Below, in pieces: positions 1 to 6,189 of a stretch of DNA of 13,044 nt; the first letter of the stretch is position 1, and each line of letters opens with the position of its first letter. The notes under the pieces are model-generated. The model was not told the origin of the DNA. It worked only from the letters and a program-made list of their open reading frames with translations, and ran no database searches. Location of the stretch: contig CALICC010000288.1 in NCBI GenBank assembly GCA_938049325.1, positions 1 through 13,044 on the forward strand, read 5' to 3'. Source of the stretch: an uncultured Ilumatobacter sp. GTDB lineage: Bacteria > Actinomycetota > Acidimicrobiia > Acidimicrobiales > Ilumatobacteraceae. A program made the translations under genes and the position numbers.

Positions 1-735
1 GCGCTGTACTGGATGCACGGTGGCGGCATGATCCTCGGCAACGCCGCGATGGACGACGCGATGTGTTGCGCGTTCGTCGAAGAACTCAACATCGTCGTCG
101 CCTCGATCGACTATCGGTTGGCTCCCGCCTTCCCCTTCCCCGTCCCGCTCGACGATTGCTACGCGGGCCTCGAGTGGCTGTTCGCCAACACCGACGAACT
201 CGGTGTCGACCCCGAGTGCGTCGCCATCGGTGGTGCGAGTGCGGGCGGCGGTCTCGCTGCTGGACTCGCGCTCAAGGCACGCGATGTCGGCGAACTCACG
301 CCGTGCTTCCAGTTCCTGCGCTACCCGATGATCGACGACACCAACACCACACCGTCGAGCCATGCGATCACCGACGGTCGCGTGTGGAACCGAGCCGCGA
401 ACCTGGTCGGGTGGGATGCGTACCTCTCGGGCGACGCGGGTTCGGCCGACGTGTCGTCGTATGCCGCGCCAGCCCGCTCAACCGATCTGGCTGGCCTGCC
501 GCCCGCCATCGTCACCGTCGGCGATCTCGACATGTTCCTCGACGAAGACATCGCGTACGCACAGGCGCTGCTCGCCGCGGGCGTTGCCACCGAACTCCAC
601 GTCTACCCCGGTGGATTCCACGCGTCGAACTCGATGGTGCCGCATGCCGACGCGTCACAGCGTTGGTGGCGTGACGAGGTCGCCGCGTTGAATCTCGCGC
701 TCAACGGCGTTCCCGAGCCGATCACGTTGGGCTGA
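1..735 (+). CDS. Alpha/beta hydrolase, hormone-sensitive lipase (HSL)/esterase type, 5'-truncated by the window edge
   Basis: The reading frame is open from base 1 and ends at TGA 733-735, leaving 244 visible residues. The HGGG oxyanion-hole motif lies at visible residues 6-9, so roughly 70 residues are missing compared with a typical family length near 310. The nucleophile elbow GASAG holds Ser80. The acid is probably Asp177 in GDLDMF, followed by DEDIAYA, and the general base is His207 in YPGGFHAS. These are the four landmarks of the HSL (alpha/beta hydrolase fold 3) family, which hydrolyses carboxylic esters or lactones. No membrane segment is visible in this part. The gene converges on the minus-strand SDR across only 30 bp. 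A role in opening an ester or lactone for the neighbouring catabolic genes is inference. The substrate cannot be read from sequence. Confidence 0.9.
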   Translation, partial: ALYWMHGGGMILGNAAMDDAMCCAFVEELNIVVASIDYRLAPAFPFPVPLDDCYAGLEWLFANTDELGVDPECVAIGGASAGGGLAAGLALKARDVGELTPCFQFLRYPMIDDTNTTPSSHAITDGRVWNRAANLVGWDAYLSGDAGSADVSSYAAPARSTDLAGLPPAIVTVGDLDMFLDEDIAYAQALLAAGVATELHVYPGGFHASNSMVPHADASQRWWRDEVAALNLALNGVPEPITLG

Positions 736-765
736 TCTCGACCCGTCTACCCGCTGGTTTGCGTC

Positions 766-1527
766 TCAGCGCGGCAGGTTCGGCCGGAATTGGCCGGTGT
801 TGGCGGTGACGCCGCCGTCGACAGGGATGATCGCGCCGTTGACGAACGACGCGTCGCCAGACGCCAAAAAGGTGATCATCGCCGCGATCTCGTGCGGCTG
901 ACCCCAACGCTGCAACGGGATCGAACGACGCAGATCGTCGTGGCGGTCGGGCGCGTCCTGAAGGCGCGCGGTCATCGCCGTTTCGGTCGGTCCGGGACAC
1001 ACCGCGTTGACGGTGATCCCGTCGGGGCCGAGGTCGACAGCTGCGGCCCGAACCAAGTTGATGACGGCGCCCTTCGACGTGTTGTACGCCCACATGTTCG
1101 GGTCGGCACCGATGCCCGAGGTCGACGCGGTCACGATGATGCGTCCCGCTCGCGCCACGCGCATTGCGGGTGCGACCGCGCGAATGCCGAGCGCCACCGC
1201 CCGGACGTTCACGTCGAGCGCCCGGTCGAATTCCTCCATCGGCAGGTCGAGCAAGTCGCCTCCCATCGACACGCCGGCGTTGAAGACCGCCGCATCGAGG
1301 CGACCAAACCGTTCGAGTGCTACGGCCACTGCGTCGGCGTTCGTGTCGGGTGAGGTCACGTCGCCCACGAGGGGCTCGACACATTCGGGCGACTCGAGTG
1401 CAGCGACCCAATCGAGCGCGTCGGCAGAACGGTCGACCGCCACCACCGACGCACCGTGCTCGACAAAGCGTTCGACCGTGGCGCGCCCGATCCCCGATGC
1501 CGCGCCGGTCACGATGGCGACGCTCAT
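766..1527 (-). CDS. Short-chain dehydrogenase/reductase (classical SDR, probably NAD-dependent)
   Basis: This 253-residue protein has classical SDR length. The dinucleotide motif TGAASGIG is at residues 7-14, Asp32 at the end of the second beta strand suggests NAD(H) preference, and NAG is at 83-85. The catalytic set is Ser135, Tyr148 and Lys152 (YNTSK), followed by the CPGPTETAM loop near 178-186 and a C-terminal VDGG. I chose ATG at 1525-1527 because GAGGAACGAAGTC precedes it with a good Shine-Dalgarno spacing. An in-frame ATG at 1540-1542 overlaps the stop of the upstream SnoaL-like gene and would add five residues. Either start implies translation coupled to that gene. It should oxidise a secondary alcohol or reduce a ketone. 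The substrate is unknown. Confidence 0.93.
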   Translation of the reverse strand: MSVAIVTGAASGIGRATVERFVEHGASVVAVDRSADALDWVAALESPECVEPLVGDVTSPDTNADAVAVALERFGRLDAAVFNAGVSMGGDLLDLPMEEFDRALDVNVRAVALGIRAVAPAMRVARAGRIIVTASTSGIGADPNMWAYNTSKGAVINLVRAAAVDLGPDGITVNAVCPGPTETAMTARLQDAPDRHDDLRRSIPLQRWGQPHEIAAMITFLASGDASFVNGAIIPVDGGVTANTGQFRPNLPR

Positions 1528-1538
1528 GACTTCGTTCC

Positions 1539-1883
1539 TCATGCGTTCATGTAGTCCTTGTAGTAGGTGAGTTGGCCGTGGCGAACTCGGTAGACCCCGA
1601 CGCCCTGGCGCGGCGGCTTGTCGTTCGTCGTTACTTCCCACTGCGCCCACGCCGTCTCGTCGTCGCCCGAGAGTTCGATCAGCCTGAACGTGGCCCCGAT
1701 CTTGCCCATCTCGTCGTTCATCATCGTGAAGAAGCCGGCGATCGCCTCGCCACCGACGAAGGTGCCGTAGATCGGGTCGACCACCTCGGCGTCGTCGGCG
1801 AACAGCGGGCTCAGCGCCGCGTAGTCGCCGTCATCCTGGATCTCCCAGAAACGTTTGATCGTGTCGTATGCGTCACCGGCCAT
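1539..1883 (-). CDS. SnoaL-like / NTF2-fold protein (nuclear transport factor 2 superfamily)
   Basis: The 114-residue product starts MAGDAYDTIKRFWEIQ and matches the size and pattern of SnoaL-like cone-fold proteins. These features are an N-terminal helix with Trp13, the turn LFADDAEVVDPIYGTFVGGEAI around residues 27-48, and a C-terminal strand pair GVGVYRVRHGQLTYYKDYMN. Members range from ketosteroid-isomerase-like and polyketide-cyclase-like enzymes to proteins with no known activity, so the reaction is open. The frame stays open upstream to 2012, but the extra 43 residues do not resemble the family. ATG 1881-1883 gives the normal N-terminus, although no clear Shine-Dalgarno precedes it. 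The start codon lies inside an 8+8 bp inverted repeat (1879-1900). Its stop is within 15 bp of the SDR start, so the two form an operon. Confidence 0.85.
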   Translation of the reverse strand: MAGDAYDTIKRFWEIQDDGDYAALSPLFADDAEVVDPIYGTFVGGEAIAGFFTMMNDEMGKIGATFRLIELSGDDETAWAQWEVTTNDKPPRQGVGVYRVRHGQLTYYKDYMNA

Positions 1884-1900
1884 ACGTCGCACCGTATGGC
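1879..1900. repeat. Inverted repeat over the SnoaL-like gene start
   Basis: GCCATACG (1879-1886) and CGTATGGC (1893-1900) are perfect reverse complements separated by 6 bp. The start codon of the minus-strand SnoaL-like gene (1881-1883) lies inside the left arm. In RNA it would form a hairpin holding the start codon. In DNA it would fit a dimeric repressor. Function is inferred only. Confidence 0.5.
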
Positions 1901-1961
1901 GCGGATCGACACCGACCCGAAGCCGAGCGACGCCAGGCCATTCGAGCCGATCCAACGCCCG

Positions 1962-1975
1962 ACCCGACGTCGGGT
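1962..1975. repeat. Perfect 14-bp palindrome in the divergent promoter
   Basis: ACCCGACGTCGGGT reads identically on both strands with no spacer. It sits near the middle of the divergent region, 9 bp from the TetR-operator-like element. It could be a second protein-binding site. No known regulator is assigned. Confidence 0.5.
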
Positions 1976-1983
1976 GAAGATAG

Positions 1984-1998
1984 TGAATGGTCGTTCGG
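1984..1998 (-). promoter_or_regulatory. Candidate TetR-family operator, copy 1
   Basis: On the minus strand this reads CCGAACGACCATTCA. It matches the element at 4471-4485 at 14 of 15 positions, in opposite orientation. The core GAA-N6-TTC is an imperfect dyad. It lies about 90-100 bp upstream of both divergent start codons. Assigning it to the TetR protein at 3799-4383 is inference from position and shared sequence. Confidence 0.5.
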
Positions 1999-2085
1999 TT
2001 AAGTTCGACCACGCTCGCCTCACCCGCGACACACCGTTCTGCTCACACACCAACTCGCTCACGATCAAACACACAGGAGACAGTC

Positions 2086-2841
2086 ATGGATCTCGGACTC
2101 ACCGGCAAGAAGGCACTCATCACCGGCGCAACGAAGGGCATCGGTCGAACCGTCGCCGAGACCTTGCTCCAGGAGGGTGCCTCGGTGGCGATCTGCGCCC
2201 GCAACGCCGAAGGGGTCGAACAAGCCGTTGCAGAGATGTCGTCGCTCGGCACCGTGGTCGGCGCAGCGGTCGACGCCGCCGACACCGCGGCCGTCGAAGC
2301 GTGGGTGGCATCAGCCGGCGAGCAGTTGGGTGGCATCGACATCTACGTGCACAACACCTCGGGCAAGGGCGCCAAGACCCCCGAAGGCTGGATGAACAAC
2401 TTCAACATCGACATGATGTCGCTCGTTCAAGGTGTGGGCGCCGCGTCCGAGGCGCTCGCCAACGGCGGCGGATCGGTGATCAGCATCGGCACCACGGCAA
2501 CCGCCGAGCACTTCGCATCCGGGTCGAACAGCTACAGCGCATTCAAGTCGGCAGTCACCAACTGGACGCTCGGCCAAGCTCAGGTGCTGGGCCGCAAGGG
2601 CATCCGATGCAACGTCGTGTCGCCCGGCCCGATCTTCGTCGAAGGCGGCGACTGGAACATGATCAAAGACAACATGGCCGAGTTCTATGACGCCACCGCG
2701 AAGACACATCCCGGTGGAGAACTCGGCACCACCCAAGACGTGGCCAATGTCGTCGCCTTCCTTGCGAGCGATGCCGCCAAGCACGTCAACGGCGTGAACA
2801 TGACCGTCGACGGTGGCTTCCTCAAGCGCATCGACTTCTGA
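2086..2841 (+). CDS. Short-chain dehydrogenase/reductase, NADP-type, with Thr in place of the catalytic Ser
   Basis: The product has 251 residues. ATG 2086 follows AGGAGA (2075-2080) at ideal spacing, and the protein begins MDLGLTGKKALITGATKGIG, with the nucleotide motif at residues 14-20. Arg39 in ICARN suggests NADP(H). The NNAG-equivalent is HNTSG at 89-93, and Asn107 is the likely tetrad Asn. Tyr150 and Lys154 form YSAFK. The residue 13 before the Tyr, normally Ser, is Thr137, which could still donate a hydrogen bond. The C-terminal NGVNMTVDGG is typical. It probably acts as a ketone reductase or alcohol dehydrogenase, or as a related SDR with altered chemistry. It is followed by the ThuA-like gene after 61 bp, probably on the same transcript. 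It is a distant paralogue of the minus-strand SDR, not a duplicate. Confidence 0.93.
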   Translation: MDLGLTGKKALITGATKGIGRTVAETLLQEGASVAICARNAEGVEQAVAEMSSLGTVVGAAVDAADTAAVEAWVASAGEQLGGIDIYVHNTSGKGAKTPEGWMNNFNIDMMSLVQGVGAASEALANGGGSVISIGTTATAEHFASGSNSYSAFKSAVTNWTLGQAQVLGRKGIRCNVVSPGPIFVEGGDWNMIKDNMAEFYDATAKTHPGGELGTTQDVANVVAFLASDAAKHVNGVNMTVDGGFLKRIDF

Positions 2842-2853
2842 ACCCCCAGTCAT

Positions 2854-2880
2854 CGATCACACAACCCGCGATCACGCAAC
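2854..2880 (+). repeat. Short direct repeat in the SDR-ThuA spacer
   Basis: CGATCACACAAC (2854-2865) and CGATCACGCAAC (2869-2880) match at 11 of 12 positions with a 15-bp period. They fill nearly half of the 61-bp spacer just upstream of the ThuA-like gene's Shine-Dalgarno. They may be a leader element or a chance by-product of an A/C-rich leader. Confidence 0.35.
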
Positions 2881-2902
2881 AGTCGGAGAGGACGAACCAG
2901 CG

Positions 2903-3670
2903 ATGAGCGACGCTCCAGGCACCCGCATCGACGTGACACTCGTTGCAGGAGGGATGTACCACGACATCGATCACGCGCGACTCGAACTCCTCAAACTGCT
3001 CGGTGAGCACGACGAGTTTCGCGTGCGCGTGCAACCCGACTTCGAAGACGCCGACGCGATCGCGGCGGGTTCGATCCTCGTCAGCTACACCTGCAACGTT
3101 CGCCCCTCCGAGGGGGCGCAGCAGAAGATTCGAGCATGGGTCGAAGGCGGCGGCCGGTGGATTGCGCTGCACGGCACCAACGCGGCGCTCGACATCGGCA
3201 CACCGAACGGCGTCGACGCACCGCGCGTGTTCCCGGTCTGGGCCGACACACTCGGTTCGCAGTTCATCGCTCATCCACCGATCGCGCCGTACCTCGTCGA
3301 GCTGACGGCGCCCGATCACTGGCTCGTCGCCGGCGTCGAACCGTTCGAGACCGACGACGAGTTGTACCTGTGCGAGCACGCGGACCGCGAGGCACTCACC
3401 CCGCTCCTGCACACCACCTGGTCGGGCGATGCTCGCGGGTTCGTCGAACACGACTGGACCACCGGCAACGATCAGCACTTGGTGATGTACCTGCGCGAGT
3501 TGGGCGCGGGCGCGGTGCTGTACAACACCCTCGGCCACTGCCGCGGGCACTACGACATGGTCCCGGCAATGGACTACTACCCCCAGATCGAGCGCGGCTC
3601 ATGGGAGCAGCCCGCGTACTTCGAACTCCTCCGCCGGTCGCTCCGCTGGGCCAACGGCGCAACGGCTTGA
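2903..3670 (+). CDS. ThuA-like protein (trehalose-utilisation family, glutamine-amidotransferase-like fold)
   Basis: The product has 255 residues. ATG 2903 follows GGAGAGG (2885-2891). Family landmarks are the N-terminal strand VTLVAGGMYHDID (residues 11-23), QPDFEDADAI, then VSYTCN near 60-65, GGGRWIALHGTNAALD (82-97), and the C-terminal block VLYNTLGHCRGHYDM (205-219). ThuA-like domains belong to the class I glutamine amidotransferase-like superfamily. Several are linked to sugar or ketosugar oxidation, and ThuA of Sinorhizobium acts in trehalose use, but most members have no assigned reaction. There is no signal peptide. It sits between an SDR and a TetR regulator, with 61 bp to the SDR. 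A link to the SDR's product, for example as an isomerase or hydrolase-like helper, is inference. Confidence 0.85.
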   Translation: MSDAPGTRIDVTLVAGGMYHDIDHARLELLKLLGEHDEFRVRVQPDFEDADAIAAGSILVSYTCNVRPSEGAQQKIRAWVEGGGRWIALHGTNAALDIGTPNGVDAPRVFPVWADTLGSQFIAHPPIAPYLVELTAPDHWLVAGVEPFETDDELYLCEHADREALTPLLHTTWSGDARGFVEHDWTTGNDQHLVMYLRELGAGAVLYNTLGHCRGHYDMVPAMDYYPQIERGSWEQPAYFELLRRSLRWANGATA

Positions 3671-3798
3671 CCGTGAGTCGGAGCACACCGTCCGGCGCTG
3701 CCGCGCCGCCGGAATCAGCCCGACGTGAGATGGGACGCTCGCGGATACCGTGCACCGCCAGCCGTGGCCGACGCGAGGCCCGACAGCGCTGACGCAAC

Positions 3799-4383
3799 AT
3801 GACCGACGATCCCGCATCCTCCAACCGCATCGGGCGACCGCCGAAGGTCGATGAGCACGGCACGCCAACTCGCGACCGGCTGCTGCAAGCTGCGGTCGAA
3901 GCGTGCGTCGAGCGCGGTTACGAGGGCGCGACCCTGTCCGACATCGCGCGCAGGGCCGACGTGTCGACACCCGCGGTCTACAGCCACTTCAGCGGCAAGG
4001 CCGCGCTCTTGGTCGAGGCGAGCCAACACGAACTGAACAAGATCAGTTCCGGAGAGCTCGTCGAGTCGGCCGGGCTGCGTGAGCTGGCGCGACGGTGGCT
4101 GCAACCCGACTTCGCAACCACGCGCATCCTCGTGGCCGAGCTGCACTGCGCCGCCATCCGCCAGCCCGAGGTGGCCGAACTCCTCGCGTCCTGGCAAGCG
4201 CACACCGGCAAGCGCCTGCAGAAGCAAGCGGGACTGACGCCGTCGCAGGTGAAGTTGTTCTACCTGTTCCTCATCGGCCTCGCCCACGCTGACGAAGTGA
4301 GTTCGCCACCGATCTCCCAGCGCGCCACCGAGGCCGAAGTCAACGCGTTGCTCGAAGGCTGGTTCGGCGACCGCTACACCTGA
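3799..4383 (+). CDS. TetR-family transcriptional regulator, likely local repressor
   Basis: The product has 194 residues. A basic N-terminal tail with GRPPK (residues 12-16) precedes the TetR helix-turn-helix. DRLLQAAVEACVERGYEGATLSDIA runs over 26-50, and the recognition helix region is RRADVSTPAVYSHFSGKAAL to residue 70. The C-terminal ligand domain (75-194) is not assignable to a subfamily by eye. It includes the helix LFYLFLIGLAHADEV, which may line the pocket. ATG 3799 has only a weak Shine-Dalgarno, but it gives the normal domain length. The gene stands alone between a 128-bp spacer and a 124-bp promoter region. TetR proteins bind palindromes and release them when a ligand, often a CoA ester or small lipid, binds. 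The shared 15-mer on both sides makes control of both neighbouring units likely. Confidence 0.92.
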   Translation: MTDDPASSNRIGRPPKVDEHGTPTRDRLLQAAVEACVERGYEGATLSDIARRADVSTPAVYSHFSGKAALLVEASQHELNKISSGELVESAGLRELARRWLQPDFATTRILVAELHCAAIRQPEVAELLASWQAHTGKRLQKQAGLTPSQVKLFYLFLIGLAHADEVSSPPISQRATEAEVNALLEGWFGDRYT

Positions 4384-4458
4384 CGGCGCTCCTGACGCCA
4401 CGCCGATTTCCACGTCGCTGCGGGCTGCTTCACTGCAAGCCGAGCACAGGCCGACTGC

Positions 4459-4478
4459 TACGATTCGTTCCCGAACGA
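4459..4478 (+). promoter_or_regulatory. Candidate promoter -10 with overlapping dyad upstream of the DUF35/thiolase operon
   Basis: TACGAT (4459-4464) fits a TANNNT -10 box. Immediately after it, TCGTTC-CC-GAACGA (4465-4478) is a perfect 6+6 bp dyad, which would cover the transcription start. No good -35 is seen at normal spacing; CTGCAA at 4433-4438 would be 20 bp away. The arrangement suits a repressor blocking RNA polymerase. The -10 call is weak, but the dyad is exact. Confidence 0.45.
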
Positions 4479-4485
4479 TCATTCA
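4471..4485 (+). promoter_or_regulatory. Candidate TetR-family operator, copy 2
   Basis: CCGAACGATCATTCA ends 22 bp before the DUF35 start codon. Its core GAACGATCATTC is an imperfect dyad (GAA-N-GATC-N-TTC), and its left part also forms the right arm of the TCGTTC/GAACGA dyad. It matches 1984-1998 at 14 of 15 positions when that site is read on the minus strand. Confidence 0.55.
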
Positions 4486-4507
4486 GAAAGTCCGTGTCAG
4501 GAGCTCA

Positions 4508-4963
4508 ATGACCACCCCGATCGCCAATCCGGTCGCCGTCGCCGACGGCATTTTCACCTTGAACGACGGGCAGCCCGTTCTGCTCGGAAGTCGGTGCACG
4601 AACTGCGACAACCACATGTTCCCGCGCCAGCACGGCTGCCCGCGCTGCATGTTCAACGAACAGGTCGACGTCGAGCTCGCAACACGCGGGACCCTGTGGA
4701 CGTGGACGGTCCAAGCCTTCCCGCCGAAGGCACCTCCGTACCTCGGCCCGGTGGGCGACGACTTCGAACCGTTCGGTGTCGGCTACGTGGAGCTGCCGGG
4801 TCAGCTGCGGGTCGAAGCTCGACTCACCGAGTCCGATCCGGAGAAGCTGCAGATCGGCATGGAGATGGAAATCGTTCCCTTCGTCTTGGGAACCGACGAA
4901 GACGGCAACGACGTCGTCACCTACGCGTTTGCACCAGTCACACAGAACGGAGACCAGTCATGA
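4508..4963 (+). CDS. DUF35 Zn-ribbon/OB-fold protein, partner of the thiolase-like protein
   Basis: The product has 151 residues. AGGAG (4499-4503) precedes ATG 4508. The N-terminal rubredoxin-like zinc ribbon has Cys30, Cys33, Cys44 and Cys47 (CTNC and CPRC). An OB-fold follows from about residue 55, with LATRGTLWTWTVQAFPP, then FGVGYVELPGQLRVEARL and a C-terminal EIVPFVL. The family (DUF35, OB-fold acyl-CoA-associated) is known to form complexes with thiolase-superfamily enzymes. Two examples are the Ltp2-ChsH2 steroid side-chain aldolase and the archaeal thiolase/HMG-CoA synthase complex, where it helps bind or channel CoA thioesters. Its stop overlaps the thiolase-like start as ATGA (4960-4963), which fits a stoichiometric partner. 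It is the first gene of the operon below the candidate operator. Confidence 0.93.
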   Translation: MTTPIANPVAVADGIFTLNDGQPVLLGSRCTNCDNHMFPRQHGCPRCMFNEQVDVELATRGTLWTWTVQAFPPKAPPYLGPVGDDFEPFGVGYVELPGQLRVEARLTESDPEKLQIGMEMEIVPFVLGTDEDGNDVVTYAFAPVTQNGDQS

Positions 4964-6099
4964 GCGACGTTGCGATCGTCGGCATCGGCATGCACGAGTT
5001 CGGGCGCCACGACGGCATCTCGGGCATGGACCAGGGTGTCACCGCGGTGCGCCGCGCGTTGGCCGATTGTGGACAGCAGTGGTCTGACATGGAGTTCGCT
5101 GTGGGCGGATCGATGGATGCAGGCGCCGCCGACACCATGGTCAGCCGCGTCGGTCTCACCGGTCTCCCGTTCACCAACGTCGTCAACGGCTGCGCCACCG
5201 GCGGCACCGCGCTCGCTCAAGCGGTCAACACCATCGAGTCGGGCGCCGGTGACCTCGGCATCGCCATCGGCTTCGACAAGCACGAGAAAGGAGCGTTCCG
5301 AATCAAGGGACCGCGCGGCAAGGACTGGTACGGCGGGTCGGGCCTCGCGCTCACCACGCAGTTCTTCGGCATGAAGATCAACCGCTACATGCACGAGCAC
5401 GGCATCACCCGACCGACGCTCGCCAAGGTCGGAGCCAAAGCGTTCCGCAACGGCGCGCTCAACCCGATGGCGTGGCGCCGCAAGCCGCTCAGCGAAGAAG
5501 AGGTCGCCGACTCACTGATGCTGTCGTACCCGCTCACGCAGTACATGTTCTGCTCGCCCGGCGAAGGTGGCGTGGCGATGATCCTGTGTCGTGCCGACAA
5601 GGCCAAGCAGTACACCGACCGGCCGATCTATCTCAAGGCGGCCGCGGTGCGCACACGCAAGTTCGGCTCGTTCGAGGTGCTCGCACCGTCGATTGCGCTC
5701 GAGCACGATGCGGGGCCCACGTCGGCTGCGTCGAAGGCCGCCTTCGAGCAGGCCGGCATCGGCCCGGAAGATGTCGACGTCGCGCAACTGCAAGACACCG
5801 AAGCCGGTGCTGAGATCATGCACATGGCCGAGAACGGCTTCTGCGAACACGGCGAGCAGGAACAGATGCTGGCCAACGGCGACACCGAGATCAACGGCCG
5901 ACTGCCGGTCAACACCGATGGCGGCTGCCTCGCGAACGGCGAACCGATCGGCGCATCCGGGCTCCGCCAGGTGTACGAGAACGTGCTGCAGTTGCGCGGT
6001 GACGCGGGCGAACGCCAAGTTCCCAACGACCCCAAGGTCGCCTACACCCACGTGTACGGCGCGCCCGGCATCAGCGGCGTCACGATCCTCTCCCGCTGA
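4960..6099 (+). CDS. Thiolase-superfamily protein, SCP2/lipid-transfer type with altered active site
   Basis: The product has 379 residues, the usual length for SCP2-type thiolase-like proteins. The nucleophile position is kept: Cys78 in NGCATGG. Other thiolase catalytic motifs are changed. The HDxF-type histidine region reads LQDTEAGAEIM (277-287). The usual GHPxGxxG loop reads NGEPIGASG (326-334), with Glu328 for His. The C-terminal cysteine motif reads HVYGAPGISG (364-373), without Cys. The start overlaps the DUF35 stop (ATGA), so the two should be co-translated and probably form a complex. Function may be thiolysis or claisen chemistry, or carbon-carbon cleavage like Ltp2, which is a thiolase-fold aldolase paired with DUF35. 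Family placement is firm; the reaction is not. Confidence 0.9.
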   Translation: MSDVAIVGIGMHEFGRHDGISGMDQGVTAVRRALADCGQQWSDMEFAVGGSMDAGAADTMVSRVGLTGLPFTNVVNGCATGGTALAQAVNTIESGAGDLGIAIGFDKHEKGAFRIKGPRGKDWYGGSGLALTTQFFGMKINRYMHEHGITRPTLAKVGAKAFRNGALNPMAWRRKPLSEEEVADSLMLSYPLTQYMFCSPGEGGVAMILCRADKAKQYTDRPIYLKAAAVRTRKFGSFEVLAPSIALEHDAGPTSAASKAAFEQAGIGPEDVDVAQLQDTEAGAEIMHMAENGFCEHGEQEQMLANGDTEINGRLPVNTDGGCLANGEPIGASGLRQVYENVLQLRGDAGERQVPNDPKVAYTHVYGAPGISGVTILSR

Positions 6100-6107
6100 C
6101 CGAATCA

Positions 6108-6156
6108 TCGGCGCCACGAGCCGATCGATTCACCACCGGAGTTCATGAGGCGCCGA
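6108..6156. repeat. Inverted repeat in the thiolase-E1alpha spacer
   Basis: TCGGCGCC (6108-6115) and GGCGCCGA (6149-6156) are perfect 8-bp reverse complements flanking 33 bases, and no T-run follows. They lie in the 90-bp gap between the thiolase-like and E1-alpha genes, the widest gap in the operon. A transcript hairpin that tunes expression, or RNA stability at this junction, is possible. Confidence 0.4.
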
Positions 6157-6189
6157 GCGCCCGATGACCCACAACTCGACAGGAAACAG

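Larger units (their letters stand above)
1884..2085. promoter_or_regulatory. Divergent promoter region between SnoaL-like/SDR and SDR/ThuA units
   Basis: About 200 bp separate two divergent starts. The region holds a TetR-operator-like 15-mer (1984-1998), a perfect 14-bp palindrome ACCCGACGTCGGGT (1962-1975), and an inverted repeat GGTCG/CGACC (1989-1993 and 2006-2010) around two GTTCG direct repeats. One arm of an 8-bp inverted repeat that overlaps the SnoaL-like start codon also falls here. No convincing -35/-10 pair can be picked by eye. Its role as a shared regulatory region is inferred from the gene orientation and the density of symmetric elements. Confidence 0.6.

Noticed and set aside
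1572..2690. Plus-strand frame of 372 codons spanning the SnoaL-like gene, promoter region and SDR
   Set aside because: It is Arg-rich with no domain. It crosses a promoter region and overlaps two clear genes in other frames.
3694..3707. GGCGC/GCGCC hairpin after the ThuA-like gene as a terminator
   Set aside because: The stem is only 5 bp, no T-run follows, and such stems are common at this GC content.
4594..4959. Upstream extension of the thiolase-like frame to an ATG at 4594
   Set aside because: It would overlap most of the DUF35 gene with Arg-rich sequence. The ATG at 4960 begins exactly at the conserved N-terminus.
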